Source of the DNA: Atrina japonica
Lineage: Eukaryota > Mollusca > Bivalvia > Pterioida > Pinnidae
Direction of reading: 5' to 3'
DNA length: 64,000 nucleotides
Assembly: GCA_030159075.1 (NCBI GenBank)
Contig: BROG01000137.1
Span: forward strand, 1,134,501-1,198,500
The notes beneath the pieces were generated by a model. That model had not been told where the DNA came from and ran no database searches. It saw only the letters and a list, made by a program, of their open reading frames with translations. Both the position numbers and the translations under genes were made by a program. The stretch's first letter is position 1; every line of letters starts with the position of its first letter. Positions 49,101-61,100 of this stretch are shown here, piece by piece.

Positions 49101-52100
49101 GAGAAAGGGGGAGAGAAAGAAAAGAAAGAAGGGAAAGAGTGGGACGAAAAAAGTTAGTAAAGTAGCAAGAAGGGAAGAAGAAGTTTATGAAGACAAAGAG
49201 TGGAGAGAGGAAAGAAAAAGTAAAAAAAAAAAATATAGAGAGAAGTGAGAAGTGGAGAAAAAAGAGTGAGCTGGGGTGGAGAGATGCGGGGAAAGACGAG
49301 AACAACGAAAGAAAGGATAGACGAAGGAAGAGAAATACAAAAGAGATGAAAACCGTGCAGAAGTGAGGAGAAGAAAAAGCAAAAAGAAAAGACGAAGAAA
49401 AGAGAGAGAAGGCAAAAAGACGGGAAAAAAAAAATGAAGAGATGTATAATGTACGAAAGGGAGTAACATGGAAAAAGAAAAGAGAGACAGAGAGTGCAAA
49501 AGATAAGAAAAACGAATTTGGAAAGATAGAGAAGTAAAGGAAGAGAGTGGAAGAAAGGAGAAGAAAAAGAAAGAGAGAGAAGAAAAAGAAAGTGGTTAGA
49601 AATAAGCGAGCAAGAAAAAACAGAGCTGAGGACAAAAAAGAAACACAGTAAAGAGATTGAAGCAGAGGCGAGAGGAGAGAGAAAAAATAAAAGGTGAAAG
49701 AAAAGAGGAAGAAAGCAAGAAGGAAGAGAGGAAGGGGAGGGTGAAAGGCGAAGTAGGAAAAAAGAGAGTGACAAGTTGAACAAAAGAGAGGAAAAGAGAG
49801 GAAAGTGAAAAAAAAGCAATAGAAAGAAGATCGTAAGCGAGTGAACGAGAGACAAGAAAAGCGAAATGGTGAGAGGAATAGGGAAGAAGTGAAAAAGAAA
49901 GAGAGTGAAATTTGAAGAGAGAAGAAAAAAAAAAGAGAGAGAGAGAAGAGAAGCACAAAGGGAGAGTGGAAGGAAAGTAGAGAAGGTGAAGAGATAAAGA
50001 GTTAAGCAATAGAAGAAAAGAGAAAATGAAAGTAAGTGGAGCAAGGAGTGGAGTGAAAAAGTGAAAAGAGTAAAAGGAAGGAAGTGCAACAGGAAAAAGG
50101 AAAAGTCGAGAGGAGAGAGTGAATAGAAAAAGAAGAAGGGACAACAGTCGAGGAGGCAAGAGTGATAGTGAACAGAAGGCAGAGTGGATGAGGAAAAGTG
50201 TGAAAACAGAAAGTGTGTGAGAGAGCGAAAAAGTGAGTGAAGTAAGACAGAAAAGAGAGAAGAAGAATAAGAAGAGGAAGAAAAAAGAGAAGAAAGTGAA
50301 AGAAAAGAGAGAGAACCATAAGGGAAGAAAAACGAAAGAGAGTAAGAAGAGAGCACAGAAGTGGAAGAACATGAGAGTTGAGAACAATAAATAAAGGGTT
50401 GAGAAAAAGAAAGATTGAGAACAAAAGATGGGAGAGAAAAAGTGAAGAAAAACGAGAAGGAAAAGGTGGAAAAGAGAAAAAGAAAAGACAGAAAAAAGAA
50501 GGAGAGAAAGGAAAAAGAAGAGTAGGAGTAGAAGGGAGAAGGAGAGAGTGAGAGTGACCGTGAGAAGTAGAGAAGACCGAAGAGGGAAGTAGGGAAAGAG
50601 TGGGAGAGAAAGGTGGAGAGCAAGCAGGTGAGCAAGAGGCCGAACGATAAAGCTCAGAAAGATGAAAGAAGAATACGAAGAAAGTGAAAAAAAGAGAGAA
50701 AAAAACAAATCACATAAACTGAAGGAGAGTGAAAACTCTTGAGACACAGGACATACGAAAGACAAAAAAAGCACAAGTAAAAAGGGAAAGTAGTGAAGTA
50801 GGAAAAAGTAGAAGAAAGAAGAGAGAAGAAAAGTGAAAAGAGACAAGAAGGTCGAAGAAAGAGAGAAAACAAGTAAGAGTGAGAGAAGAAAGAAAGCAGA
50901 CGTGATGACAAAGAAAAGGGAAAGAACGGAAGCTGAAAGAAAGAAAATGAAACAAGAGTAAGAGGTGGGAAGCAGGAGAAAAAAGAAGAGCCTGGAAAGT
51001 GAAGAAGAAATACTGGAGAAAGAAGAAAATAGCCGAGAAAGAAGTGAGAGAAAAGTTGGAAAAAGAGAGAGAAGGAAGAGAAAAAACACAAAGAGGAAAA
51101 AGAAGAACAGAAGAAGAGAAAGAGAGAAGAGTGTGGAACAAGCGTGGAGTGGAAAGAGAGTGTGAGAAGAGGAGCAAGGAGTGAGAAAACAAGAAGAGAA
51201 GAGACAAAAGTATAGAAAGAAGAGAAGACAGAGAAGGTTGAGTGAGAGGGAGGAAGAGAGAGAAAGAAGAAAAAGTAAGGAAGAGGAGCGTGAGACGAAA
51301 GGCAAAAAAACGGTAGAGCAAAGTGTGAAAGAAAAGACGCAGAAGACAGGAAAGGAGGTTGAAGGAAAAATAAAAGGAGAGGAAAGAAAAAGTGGAGAGA
51401 AGAGTGGAAGAGAAGAAAGCTGGAGAATCAGAGAACATTAAAGTAAGATTAGAGGATCAGAGTGAAAAAGTTGAGCAGTGAAGGAAGAAGAGAGGAGAAG
51501 AGTGAAGATAAAAAAAGAGAGAGATACAAGTGAAAAACAATGACGAATAGAAAGTGAAGAAGAGAGGGAAACAGAGAATACGGAGAGAAGAGAAAAAGAC
51601 AGAGTGGAGAAGAGGAGAAGGAGAAAAAAAAAAGCAAGCAGGAAAAAGTGAAGAAAAAAATATAGAAGAAGACGAAGAAGAAAGTGCCAGTGAGAAAAGA
51701 CAGACAAAGAAGCATAGAAGGAAGAAGAGAACAAAAGAAAGGAGCAGAGAGAAAAGAGAGAAAAAAGGTGAGAAAGTGCTGAAGTGGACAGTAGAAAAAG
51801 AGTGAGAAGAGAGGTGAAGAAAGGAAACAAAAAAGAGAGAGAAGAGAAGAAGGTGAGAGAGGAGAGAAAAAGCCGCAACGAAGAGTAAGAAAAAGAGAAG
51901 GAAAGACAAGAGCGACAGAGTAAGAAAGGAAAAAAGAGGAGAGAGAAAGACAACAGAAAAAAAGAGTGTATCATCACACCAAGATATACAGTAAAACCTG
52001 TATATAGGGGCCACCAAAGGGACCAGAGAATATTGACCTTTATGTGCAGGTGACCCTTATACACAGGTTTAATTTAGTTGAAGTATGCAGTCAAGGGACT

Positions 52101-55100
52101 TTTTCAAAACTGGCCTTTATAGACAGGTGATCCTTATATAGAGGTGGCTGCTATGGCAGGTTTTACTGTAGCTCATTCAGAAAAAATCTGTTACTGATCA
52201 CGTATATGACGGGATATTCCATTCCATTACTTTGTTTTTCAATTTGAAAACTATGATATGTAAATATAACGAATTAATGCTTGTTGGAGTGCACTTATTG
52301 TCAATATGGATGCTGTTTTGGTGACAGATAAATAGAATGGCACTCTCTATTTGTTAAATAATATTTCTTTTTCACATGAATATGAAATAAACATATTGTA
52401 CAGGCAAATTGATTGTGCACCTGTGACACTCAGTTACCTTCATAAAAAAAAATTACCAGAAGTTAATTTGCGATGTTAGATTCAAATTAATGTTTACAAT
52501 TGGTTATGTTGTTCTATTTTATTCTAATAATACACGTGCATTTACTCTTTACAATAACATGCAATTTCTTTCTGATATACAGTAGAATCTCGTAGCCTCA
52601 AAGTTCATGGAACCACCCATATTACTTTGCGATATCCAGAATTTGAAATAAACGGAATTTTAATTAGAGTATATAATTATCTATCAATCAAAACGAGAAA
52701 AAGCTGTTCGACTTTGATATAACTGGAATTGCGAATCAACTGATTTTGACGTAATGACATTCCACTGAATATGAGATGAAATATTGCATAAAATCTATGT
52801 TATTAAATAAAAAATTTGACATTTTTTAAAAATATTTCTAAGGTGATATTTACATTAAAGATTTTTGGTTTCCGGAATCTGTATTTCTTGTATTCATGGT
52901 AACAGACGCACATCACAATTGAGTAAAAGAAAGCAGACGTCGTGAGGAATATGATCAGCCAAATTGCCCAACCACCAATTCCTGAAAAAAAAGAAACAAC
53001 AAATAATATTGTAAAGAAACGAAAGTTCCCATAGGAAAATGTACATTTGTATGCAATGGGATGATAATTTGCACTTAAACAATGCACTAGCTGTTGACAA
53101 TTATTTACCAATCCATTACATGGAAAGAGTCAGAAAGTGCAGGATCTGTGACCAGAGCAAGATTATTTAATCCCTAGTGGATTGTACAATGTATAAACAA
53201 CTGAAATTTTGATACCACCAGAGTGTTTATTGTTTTTATATGGTAAATGTTTGTACATTTGTAGTTGATAAAAATCAACCTTACTGTAAAAGAATTGATA
53301 AAGAAAGATAAAAATCTATTTAAATGCTAAAAGTGAAGATATTTCATAACTTTATTTCTACAATGATTACATGCAAATGAAAATTTGCATGAAAAATTAA
53401 TTTAAATAAAAATATCAACACTGGCAGTAAACAAAGTAGTTCTACATAACACCACAGATTTTCTGCATTTTTCTCTTACATGTTGCTTGATTTCATTTCA
53501 AAATTTTCTTGCGGGTAGCAGAGGGTGAAGTATTTATCAATTCATCAAGATGAGAACAAACACATACAAAAGATGATGCTTCTGATATTCCCGTATCATT
53601 TTTACAGGCTAACCCATTCATGAACATAATTACACATATGTACCAATGTTGGAGTTACATGTACAATGTATATGTTTGATGTTTTATCTATGTTTATTTA
53701 TTAATGGTGTCTGGGTAGCACCCTCAGCTTGTCAGCAATGCGATCCCGGGGCCAGTTTCAGTAAAGGTCGTAACTTTACCTGTAGACATAAATCAAGACT
53801 TACATCTAAATCGAGTTTCGCTAATGGTAATATCTTTCTTCCTACGTATAAACTAACGTCTTTAGTTTATGTCTAATCCAAACTACTACTAATTGCACAC
53901 GTAACTTGGTGTAGGTTAACCGTAAGCATATGTTTACGACCTTTTGTGAAACTGATCATAATGTCTAAAGTTAGTGACCTTAAGTGAAGGTGACCCCTTG
54001 TTTGATCCTTTGATTATGCATGTATGGGAGTATGTGAGATGATAAGGTACATGTAGTCACCAGCTCGAAAACGCAGGTTTCCTGTGGGTACTCCGGTTTC
54101 CTGCCACGTTAAGCACCGGTTCACGCTAATATAAGAGCCAACTAGAGACATCTATAAAAGTTGATTTAACATTTTTTGTAAATCGTTGTAATATGAATAA
54201 AGTTTTAAATTCTATTTCAGTATGCAAATCTAGTACATTATGTGTTACAGATATACTCAATTCTACAGAATCTGAAGTGCAATGCACAAGACTGTCCTTA
54301 TGTACAAGTGTTGCTAACATGAAGCGCAAGGACAAGTGAAGCGGTGACCTTTTATCTCGATTACATTGTTTATTATTTCACACACTTTATGATGAAACTT
54401 TATACATCTGTAGTGTGTATTGTATTACGGTAGGTTTGTTTCCTGATATGTAATGAAGCATTGCTCCGTTTCTTTTAAAATTTGTTTGTTGTTTACTTAA
54501 GTTTTGTGCATCAACTTAAGGTCATTATAAATGTTTCTTAATTCTTTTTTCAACATAAAATAAAAAAAAAAAATAACAAAAAATTCACTGAAAGAATATC
54601 ATTCATTGCATGGTTTTAACAATAGACTGCTATAGTAAAGGTGGAATGATCAGATTGCTTAGCACCAACAAGAATTGAAAATACATGGTCAACCAAGTCA
54701 CATGGTATTCCTTATCTCTAGGCCCGGTCCCAAACCTTTCTCCACATGGTTAACACAATTACATGGTATTCCTTATCTCTATGACTGGTCCCAAACCTCT
54801 CTCCACATGCTTAACACAATAACATGGTATTCCTTATCTCTATGCCTGGTCCCAAACCTCTCTCCACATGCTTAACACAATCACATGGTATTTCTTATCT
54901 CTAGGCCTGGTCCAAAACCTCTCTCCACATGGTTAACCAAGTCACATGGGTATTCCTTATCTCTATGCCTGGTCCCAAATCTCTCTCCAAATGGTTAACA
55001 CAATCACATGGTATTTCTTATCTCTAGGCCTGGTCCCAAACCTTTCTCCACATGGTTAACCAAGTCCATGGTATTCCTTATCTCTAGGCCTGGTCCCAAA

Positions 55101-58100
55101 CCTCTCTCCACATGCTTAACACAATCACATGGTATTTCTTATCTCTATGACTGGTCCCAAACCTTTCTCCACATGGTTAACCAAGTCCATGGTATTCCTT
55201 ATCTCTAGGCCTGGTCATAAACCTCTCTCCACATGGTTAACCAAGTCACATGGTATTCCTTATCTCTAGGCCTGGTCCAAAACCTCTCTCCACATGGTTA
55301 ACACAATCACATGGTATTTCTTATCTCTAGGCCTGGTCCCAAACCTCTCTCCACATGGTTAACCAAGTCACATGGGTATTCCTTATCTCTATGCCTGGTC
55401 CCAAATCTCTCTCCAAATGGTTAACACAATAACATGGTATTCCTTATCTCTAGGCCTGGTCCCAAACCTCTCTCCACATGGTTAACCAAGTAACATGGTA
55501 TTCCTTATCTCTAGGCCTGGTCCCAAACCTCTCTCCACATGCTTAACACAATCACATGGTATTTCTTATCTCTATGACTGGTCCCAAACCTTTCTCCACA
55601 TGGTTAACCAAGTCCATGGTATTCCTTATCTCTAGGCCTGGTCCCAAACCTCTCTCCACATGGTTAACCAAGTCACATGGTATTCCTTATCTCTAGGCCT
55701 GGTCAAAAACCTCTCTCCACATGGTTAACACAATCACATGGTATTTCTTATCTCTAGGCCTGGTCCCAAACCTCTCTCCACATGGTTAACCAAGTCACAT
55801 GGTTTTCCATATCTCTATGCCTGGTCCCAAACCTCTCTCCACATGGTTAACACAATCACATGGTATTCCTTATCTCTAGGCCTGGTCCCAAACCTCTCTC
55901 CGCATGGTTAACCAAGTCACATGGTATTCCTTATCTCTATGCCTGGTCCCAAACCTCTCTCCACATGGTTAACACAATCACATGGTATTTCTTATCTGTA
56001 GGCCTGGTCTGAAACTTCTCTCCACATGGTTAACCAAGTCACATGGTATTCCTTATCTCTATGTCTTGTCCCAAACCTCTCTCCACATGGTTGACACAAT
56101 CACATGGTATTCCTTATCTCTATGCCCTCTCCACATGGTTAACACAGTCACATGGTTTTCTTCATCTTTAAACCTGGTTCAAAACCTCTTTCTACATGTT
56201 CATCAGGTCACATGGTTTTAAACCTATTTTCACATGATTCTGTTTCGGTTTTTGCTATATAACATCAGTATTTATGTTTGTTTGTTTGTTTATTGTTGTC
56301 TAACATCCCATTCGAGAATCTTTCACTCATATGGAGACATCACCAATTGCCGGTGAAGGGTTTCAAATTTTGGCCGTGCCGACACCTACTGTGACATGGG
56401 ACCTTGGTTTTACTGTCTCATCCGAAGGACAGGAAACCAACCTGCCACCAGCTGGACTCAAACTCACGACCTCACAATCAAGAGTAGAGCGTGCTACTGA
56501 CTGTGCCAGGTCAGCTCTAATATCAGTATGTGTATCTAAAGTTATTTAATTACTGATTTATAATTAAATCTTGAATATTTTCTTACACAGAGGAATCTCA
56601 TTATGTCGAAATCGGTTGAGTCGAAATTCCGTATTTGTCAAAGTTGAAAGTCTGGTCTTGATTTTTATAGATATAATAATATATCAATTAAAATTTTGGT
56701 TATCTAGAATTCCGGATATCTCAAAATAATCGGGGCAGTCACTTGAGTTTCTAGATAGTGAGACTCAACTGTATTTTAATTTTTGTCAAGATAATAAGGT
56801 CTTGGGAATCTCAGAATTCATTAATTTCGGGGCATTAGCTGTGTTTTTTCAAAGTTATTTTTTTAATTTTTTACTACTTAGATTGATATACAATAGCAAA
56901 AAAGAGATATACACAGATATAAAAATTCTTAAATTCCTACATACAGTGCAACTTCCAAAACCGATCCTCGTTCGGACCGTTAATTCTGTCCGGTTTTCGG
57001 AAGGTTGGGTTTTTGGAAGTTGACCGAAAGTCAGTAATTCCATTCAGTTCCAGTTTTAAACACTACTGTCCCTTCCGGTGTTTATATGTACTGTATACTT
57101 GCCTTTGTACCTCGTGTACCTTATCGATGTTTTTTGTCAATTCATACTTTGTTAATCATTTGAATTTCATTATTTAGACGTAGTGTTTATTGATTTAAAA
57201 GTTTTATGAAATTTGACCGATAAATAACAAGCATGGTTGGCAGTGCTGTGTGTTCTCTTGAAAAATCAATATCTGACCTAGATAAAAAAAAAAATAATAA
57301 AAATAAAAAAAATAAATCATTCTGATTACAAGTAATGAGGCTCTTGTGGGATACTGTCTTTCTGGACACTTGTAAGTACTTTCCATGGCTTGTCGATAAA
57401 TGTTTTAATACAACAAACTCTGTAAACAGCTAGGAAGATTTATAAATTGTTTTAGTTCATCATTTACCAGAATATTATTTCTATAATTATGCATCAATAG
57501 GAAAATGTTCGGATATGGGAAGTGTGCAGCTCAGTTAAAAAAATCAAGGTACCTTTGTTTAATTCGGATAGAAATCCTTTTTCAAACGTCCAGTTAATTA
57601 CCTTTAATACTAATTGAGACTCAGCACGTTATACAAACGTGAAATGACCGAGGCAAAGTACTTGTGTACATGGGAATATACAGTCGTGAAATCATGCACA
57701 CGTTAATGATCTCTGTCACGGTTGAACAGCATAGCGAAGTCGCCACAGGTAAGGTCCGTATTCGGAGTGAATTTTAAGTACATTAACATGATTTCACTGT
57801 GAAAATTTGTCCGGTGTCTGGAATTTAGAGGGATCGGTTTTGAAGAAGTTTTTTTTACTATAAAATAATAGAGGAAAATCCGGACTGATCAGTATCAGGA
57901 AGTGATCGGTTTTTAGATGGATTGGTTTTTGGAAGTTGCACTGTATTTTGTAAAATTGCTTGAGAAACCCAAGTTTGACACTTATTCAATTGCAATTGAT
58001 TGACTCAACCTTACTATTTGTCTATTGCATACCACATTGGACCTGAACATATTTTCACAAAATATATAGGAATATCAGATTTTTTTTTATGTCTGTGTGT

Positions 58101-61100
58101 AGCTCTTATTTGTTATTGTACATAAAGTACAAATTGTAAAGGTAGAAAACATTGAAATACTTTTTTGGTAAACACAACTAATGTCTCTTTAAATTAATCT
58201 ACAACATCACATTTTAAACTACAGTAAAACCTGCTGTAGCGACCACCTGTGTATAAAGACCACTTGGTCACAAAAGTATCGTTTGTGTACAAATCAACCT
58301 CTATATAAAGACCACCTCCCTATAGAGACTGGTTTTGTTGTGTACCTATGGGGATCATTATACTCAAGTTTCACTGTATACAGACTGGACATAAAGTGTA
58401 CATTTTTCCTTCCTTTCAAACTATGCACTGGTGTTGTGAACAAGCGGTCCGATGGGCCTTAACGATCACCTGAGAACAATTTCCTGTCAAGTTTGTTTAA
58501 AATTAGTCCACTGGTTCTTGAGAAGACCAAAACGTTTAAAATTTGACAAAAAAAAACCCATATTTTCTGTTTACTTAGGTGCCTGTGACCTTGACCTTTG
58601 ACCTCATGAACTTGAAATTTTGTCAAAATGATCCTTAAATAATTCCTAACAACTTTCTTATATATATTTGTATACAAAAAGTCAATCAGTTTGGAGTTAT
58701 TAAACAATCTGTAATACAATTTTACCCTGTGTTACTGAAACGCCCCCCTAGTGGCTTGTTTATGGATAGATTTCATTTTCATTTGCAAGCTTTGTCGGGG
58801 CGCCTCCATGGCCGAGTGGTTAGAGCATTGCATTTTAAATCACAAGGCCTCTCACCTCTGGTTCGAATCCCGCTAGGGTCATTTCAAATTAAGTGTGAAA
58901 GTTTGCCAGTTTTTTTGCGGAAGGTTGGTGGTCTTTACCCAGGTAACAGGGGTTTCTCCTCCACCAATAAAAACTGGACGCCATCATATGACTGAAAGAT
59001 TGTTGAGCATGGCGTAAAACAAAAAATCAAATCAAATCAAATCAAGCTAGCTTTGTATATAATGACTTTACAATCATGCATACAAAATTTGAAAGTCATC
59101 TGATCATTGGTTCATGAGAAGAATATGTACAAAGTTTTTATCCTTTTTGGCTCCTTTTGAGACCCCTTGGTGTCCTAGCCCCTTTTCATTCGCAAACTCT
59201 ATGCTGCTTCACATGGGGATACTATATGCTAAGTTTGGTTAAGATTGGTGCACTGGTTCTTGAGAAGAAGTTGAAAATGTGTAAATTTTAATGACAGACA
59301 ACGACAGACAAAAGACGATCGCAATAGGTCACCGTCAGCCTTTGGGTCAGAAGACCTAATAAAAACTTATGGATTTTGTCCAAATTTGTTACAAATTTAT
59401 TTGTGCCATTTGTTTCTATAATGGAGATAAAATTGTATATAAATGCTTTTTCTGAATACAAACATACTGTTTACCTGAATATTTTCGTCCCTGGTTATTT
59501 TCGCCCTTTTTCGACAGAAAACGTAGTCACTCTGTCTTAGATTTGCCCTTAATTATCATAGTCCCATCTATGGTGTGTATGTCTGTGCTCAAATCAATTA
59601 GCCTGAAAATGCCGCTTCCATATTGAATTCGCCCTATCATATAAGGGCAAAAATGGTGAAAATTAAATAAACAGCAGCAAAAATAACCAAGTATACAATA
59701 ATGCCGCAGTTTCCTTAAGTCTCACATTACATCCCATAGGGATTTAAGTTTGTAAGATTTCACTCATTCTAAAATTAAGAATTATATTTCAAATGAAATG
59801 CAGGGTAAAAAAAATTGTTGTTTTATCTCCTAGTTTCAATGTCTGCGCTTTAAACTAAATCTTTTTTAAATATCCCAGAAAAACACTGTATTGAAACTAA
59901 TAATATAAACTCTAACACGTTGAAAGATCAACCATTTTGAAATAACCGATTCCGATTCATTCGTATGAAAGATGTCATATGACCACTCCAAGAAAGTGTC
60001 TTTCAACTACAGTAAAACCTGTATTAGCGACCACCTGTGTATAAAGATCACCTCATCACAAAGACCATCTTTTGCTGTGCCCAACAGTACCATTTTTGTA
60101 CAAATCAACCTCTATATAAAGACCACCTCCCTCTGAAGACTGGTTTTGTTGTGTCCCTATGGGGGTATTTATATATAAGTTTCACAGTACATTTGACATA
60201 TCAGATGGGCACATGATTTTGTTGACATTTTACTCTGAAATATTCCATGGCATTTTTAGTCCTGACATTCCTCTACATGAATTCCATCTCAGCATCTCCC
60301 TTTACAAATGTACATCTACATTCCATCTGCCTCTTTCTCAGGCCGTAATCTTCTTCTTTTTTGACAAATTACTTTTGAGGTGGAGGTCGACATTTTTCCA
60401 TCAATCACTGTATTTGCTATCTTTGATGTAACCACGAGGTTATCAGATGATCATGACTTCTCGACAGCTGACCACTGACACTTAATGTAAGTATGCAGAA
60501 TTTAAAAAATGAAAACCATAAATCATTTAAAGATCTGTGCTGGACTAAACTATTTTACTCATTCACCCCTAAAGACACATTTAGACTGGCCTAAGTCCAG
60601 GGTTCAACATTAAGGTTTGTCCAGTCAGGACTTCTCACTTGTCTGAAAGGACAAATGAAATTTTTGAAAACAAAAAATTAATTTGATAACGATTATTCTT
60701 CTTTAAATACATAACAATATCTTTGAATGTTACTTGTCCTGCAGGACAAGTGGAAATTTTCATTACTGTTGACCCCTGTAGTCATTGATTTTACAAAAAT
60801 TTCTTTTGTTCTTTCACGGGGTCAATGAGTTAACTTCATGAGTTAACGGAATGTTTTACTTTATAATTAAAAAAAAAAATATATGTGTAAAATTGTCTAA
60901 ATGTTTTTTTTAACATTAGAATCAAGAAAAAGTTGTATATCAAACATTTTTAAGCAAAAATGAAGAAGTACCAATAGATAAACGAAATTAGAACACATTG
61001 GATACAATAACAGTCTCAACAACAACTATGAATCCCAATCGGGATGTGACCAGGTGTCAGGAAGAAGTCAATGGGATGTTACCAGGTGTCAGGAAGAAGT

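Noticed and set aside
48575..51805. Plus-strand Lys/Glu/Arg-rich frames in the same tract
   Set aside because: Translation of G/A-only DNA; the frames overlap the minus ones and have no start context or splice logic.
46530..52064. Very long minus-strand open frames (up to 723 codons, Ser/Phe/Leu-rich)
   Set aside because: The minus strand is polypyrimidine, and every stop codon needs purines, so long frames are inevitable in all three minus frames. Composition is only S, F, L, P with no motifs; the underlying sequence is probably artefactual.
53646..53876. 76-codon plus-strand frame with a signal-peptide-like start and several Cys
   Set aside because: Its second half is the end of a MITE (CCAGTTTCAGTAAAGG) and no splice donor or homologous exon is visible.
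58797..58880. Functional tRNA gene
   Set aside because: A and B boxes are clear, but the sequence runs into a SINE body with seven other copies in the window and lacks a proper paired acceptor stem and terminator.
60159..60431. 90-codon plus-strand frame
   Set aside because: Begins inside a pogo-like MITE and has no recognisable domain or splice signals.
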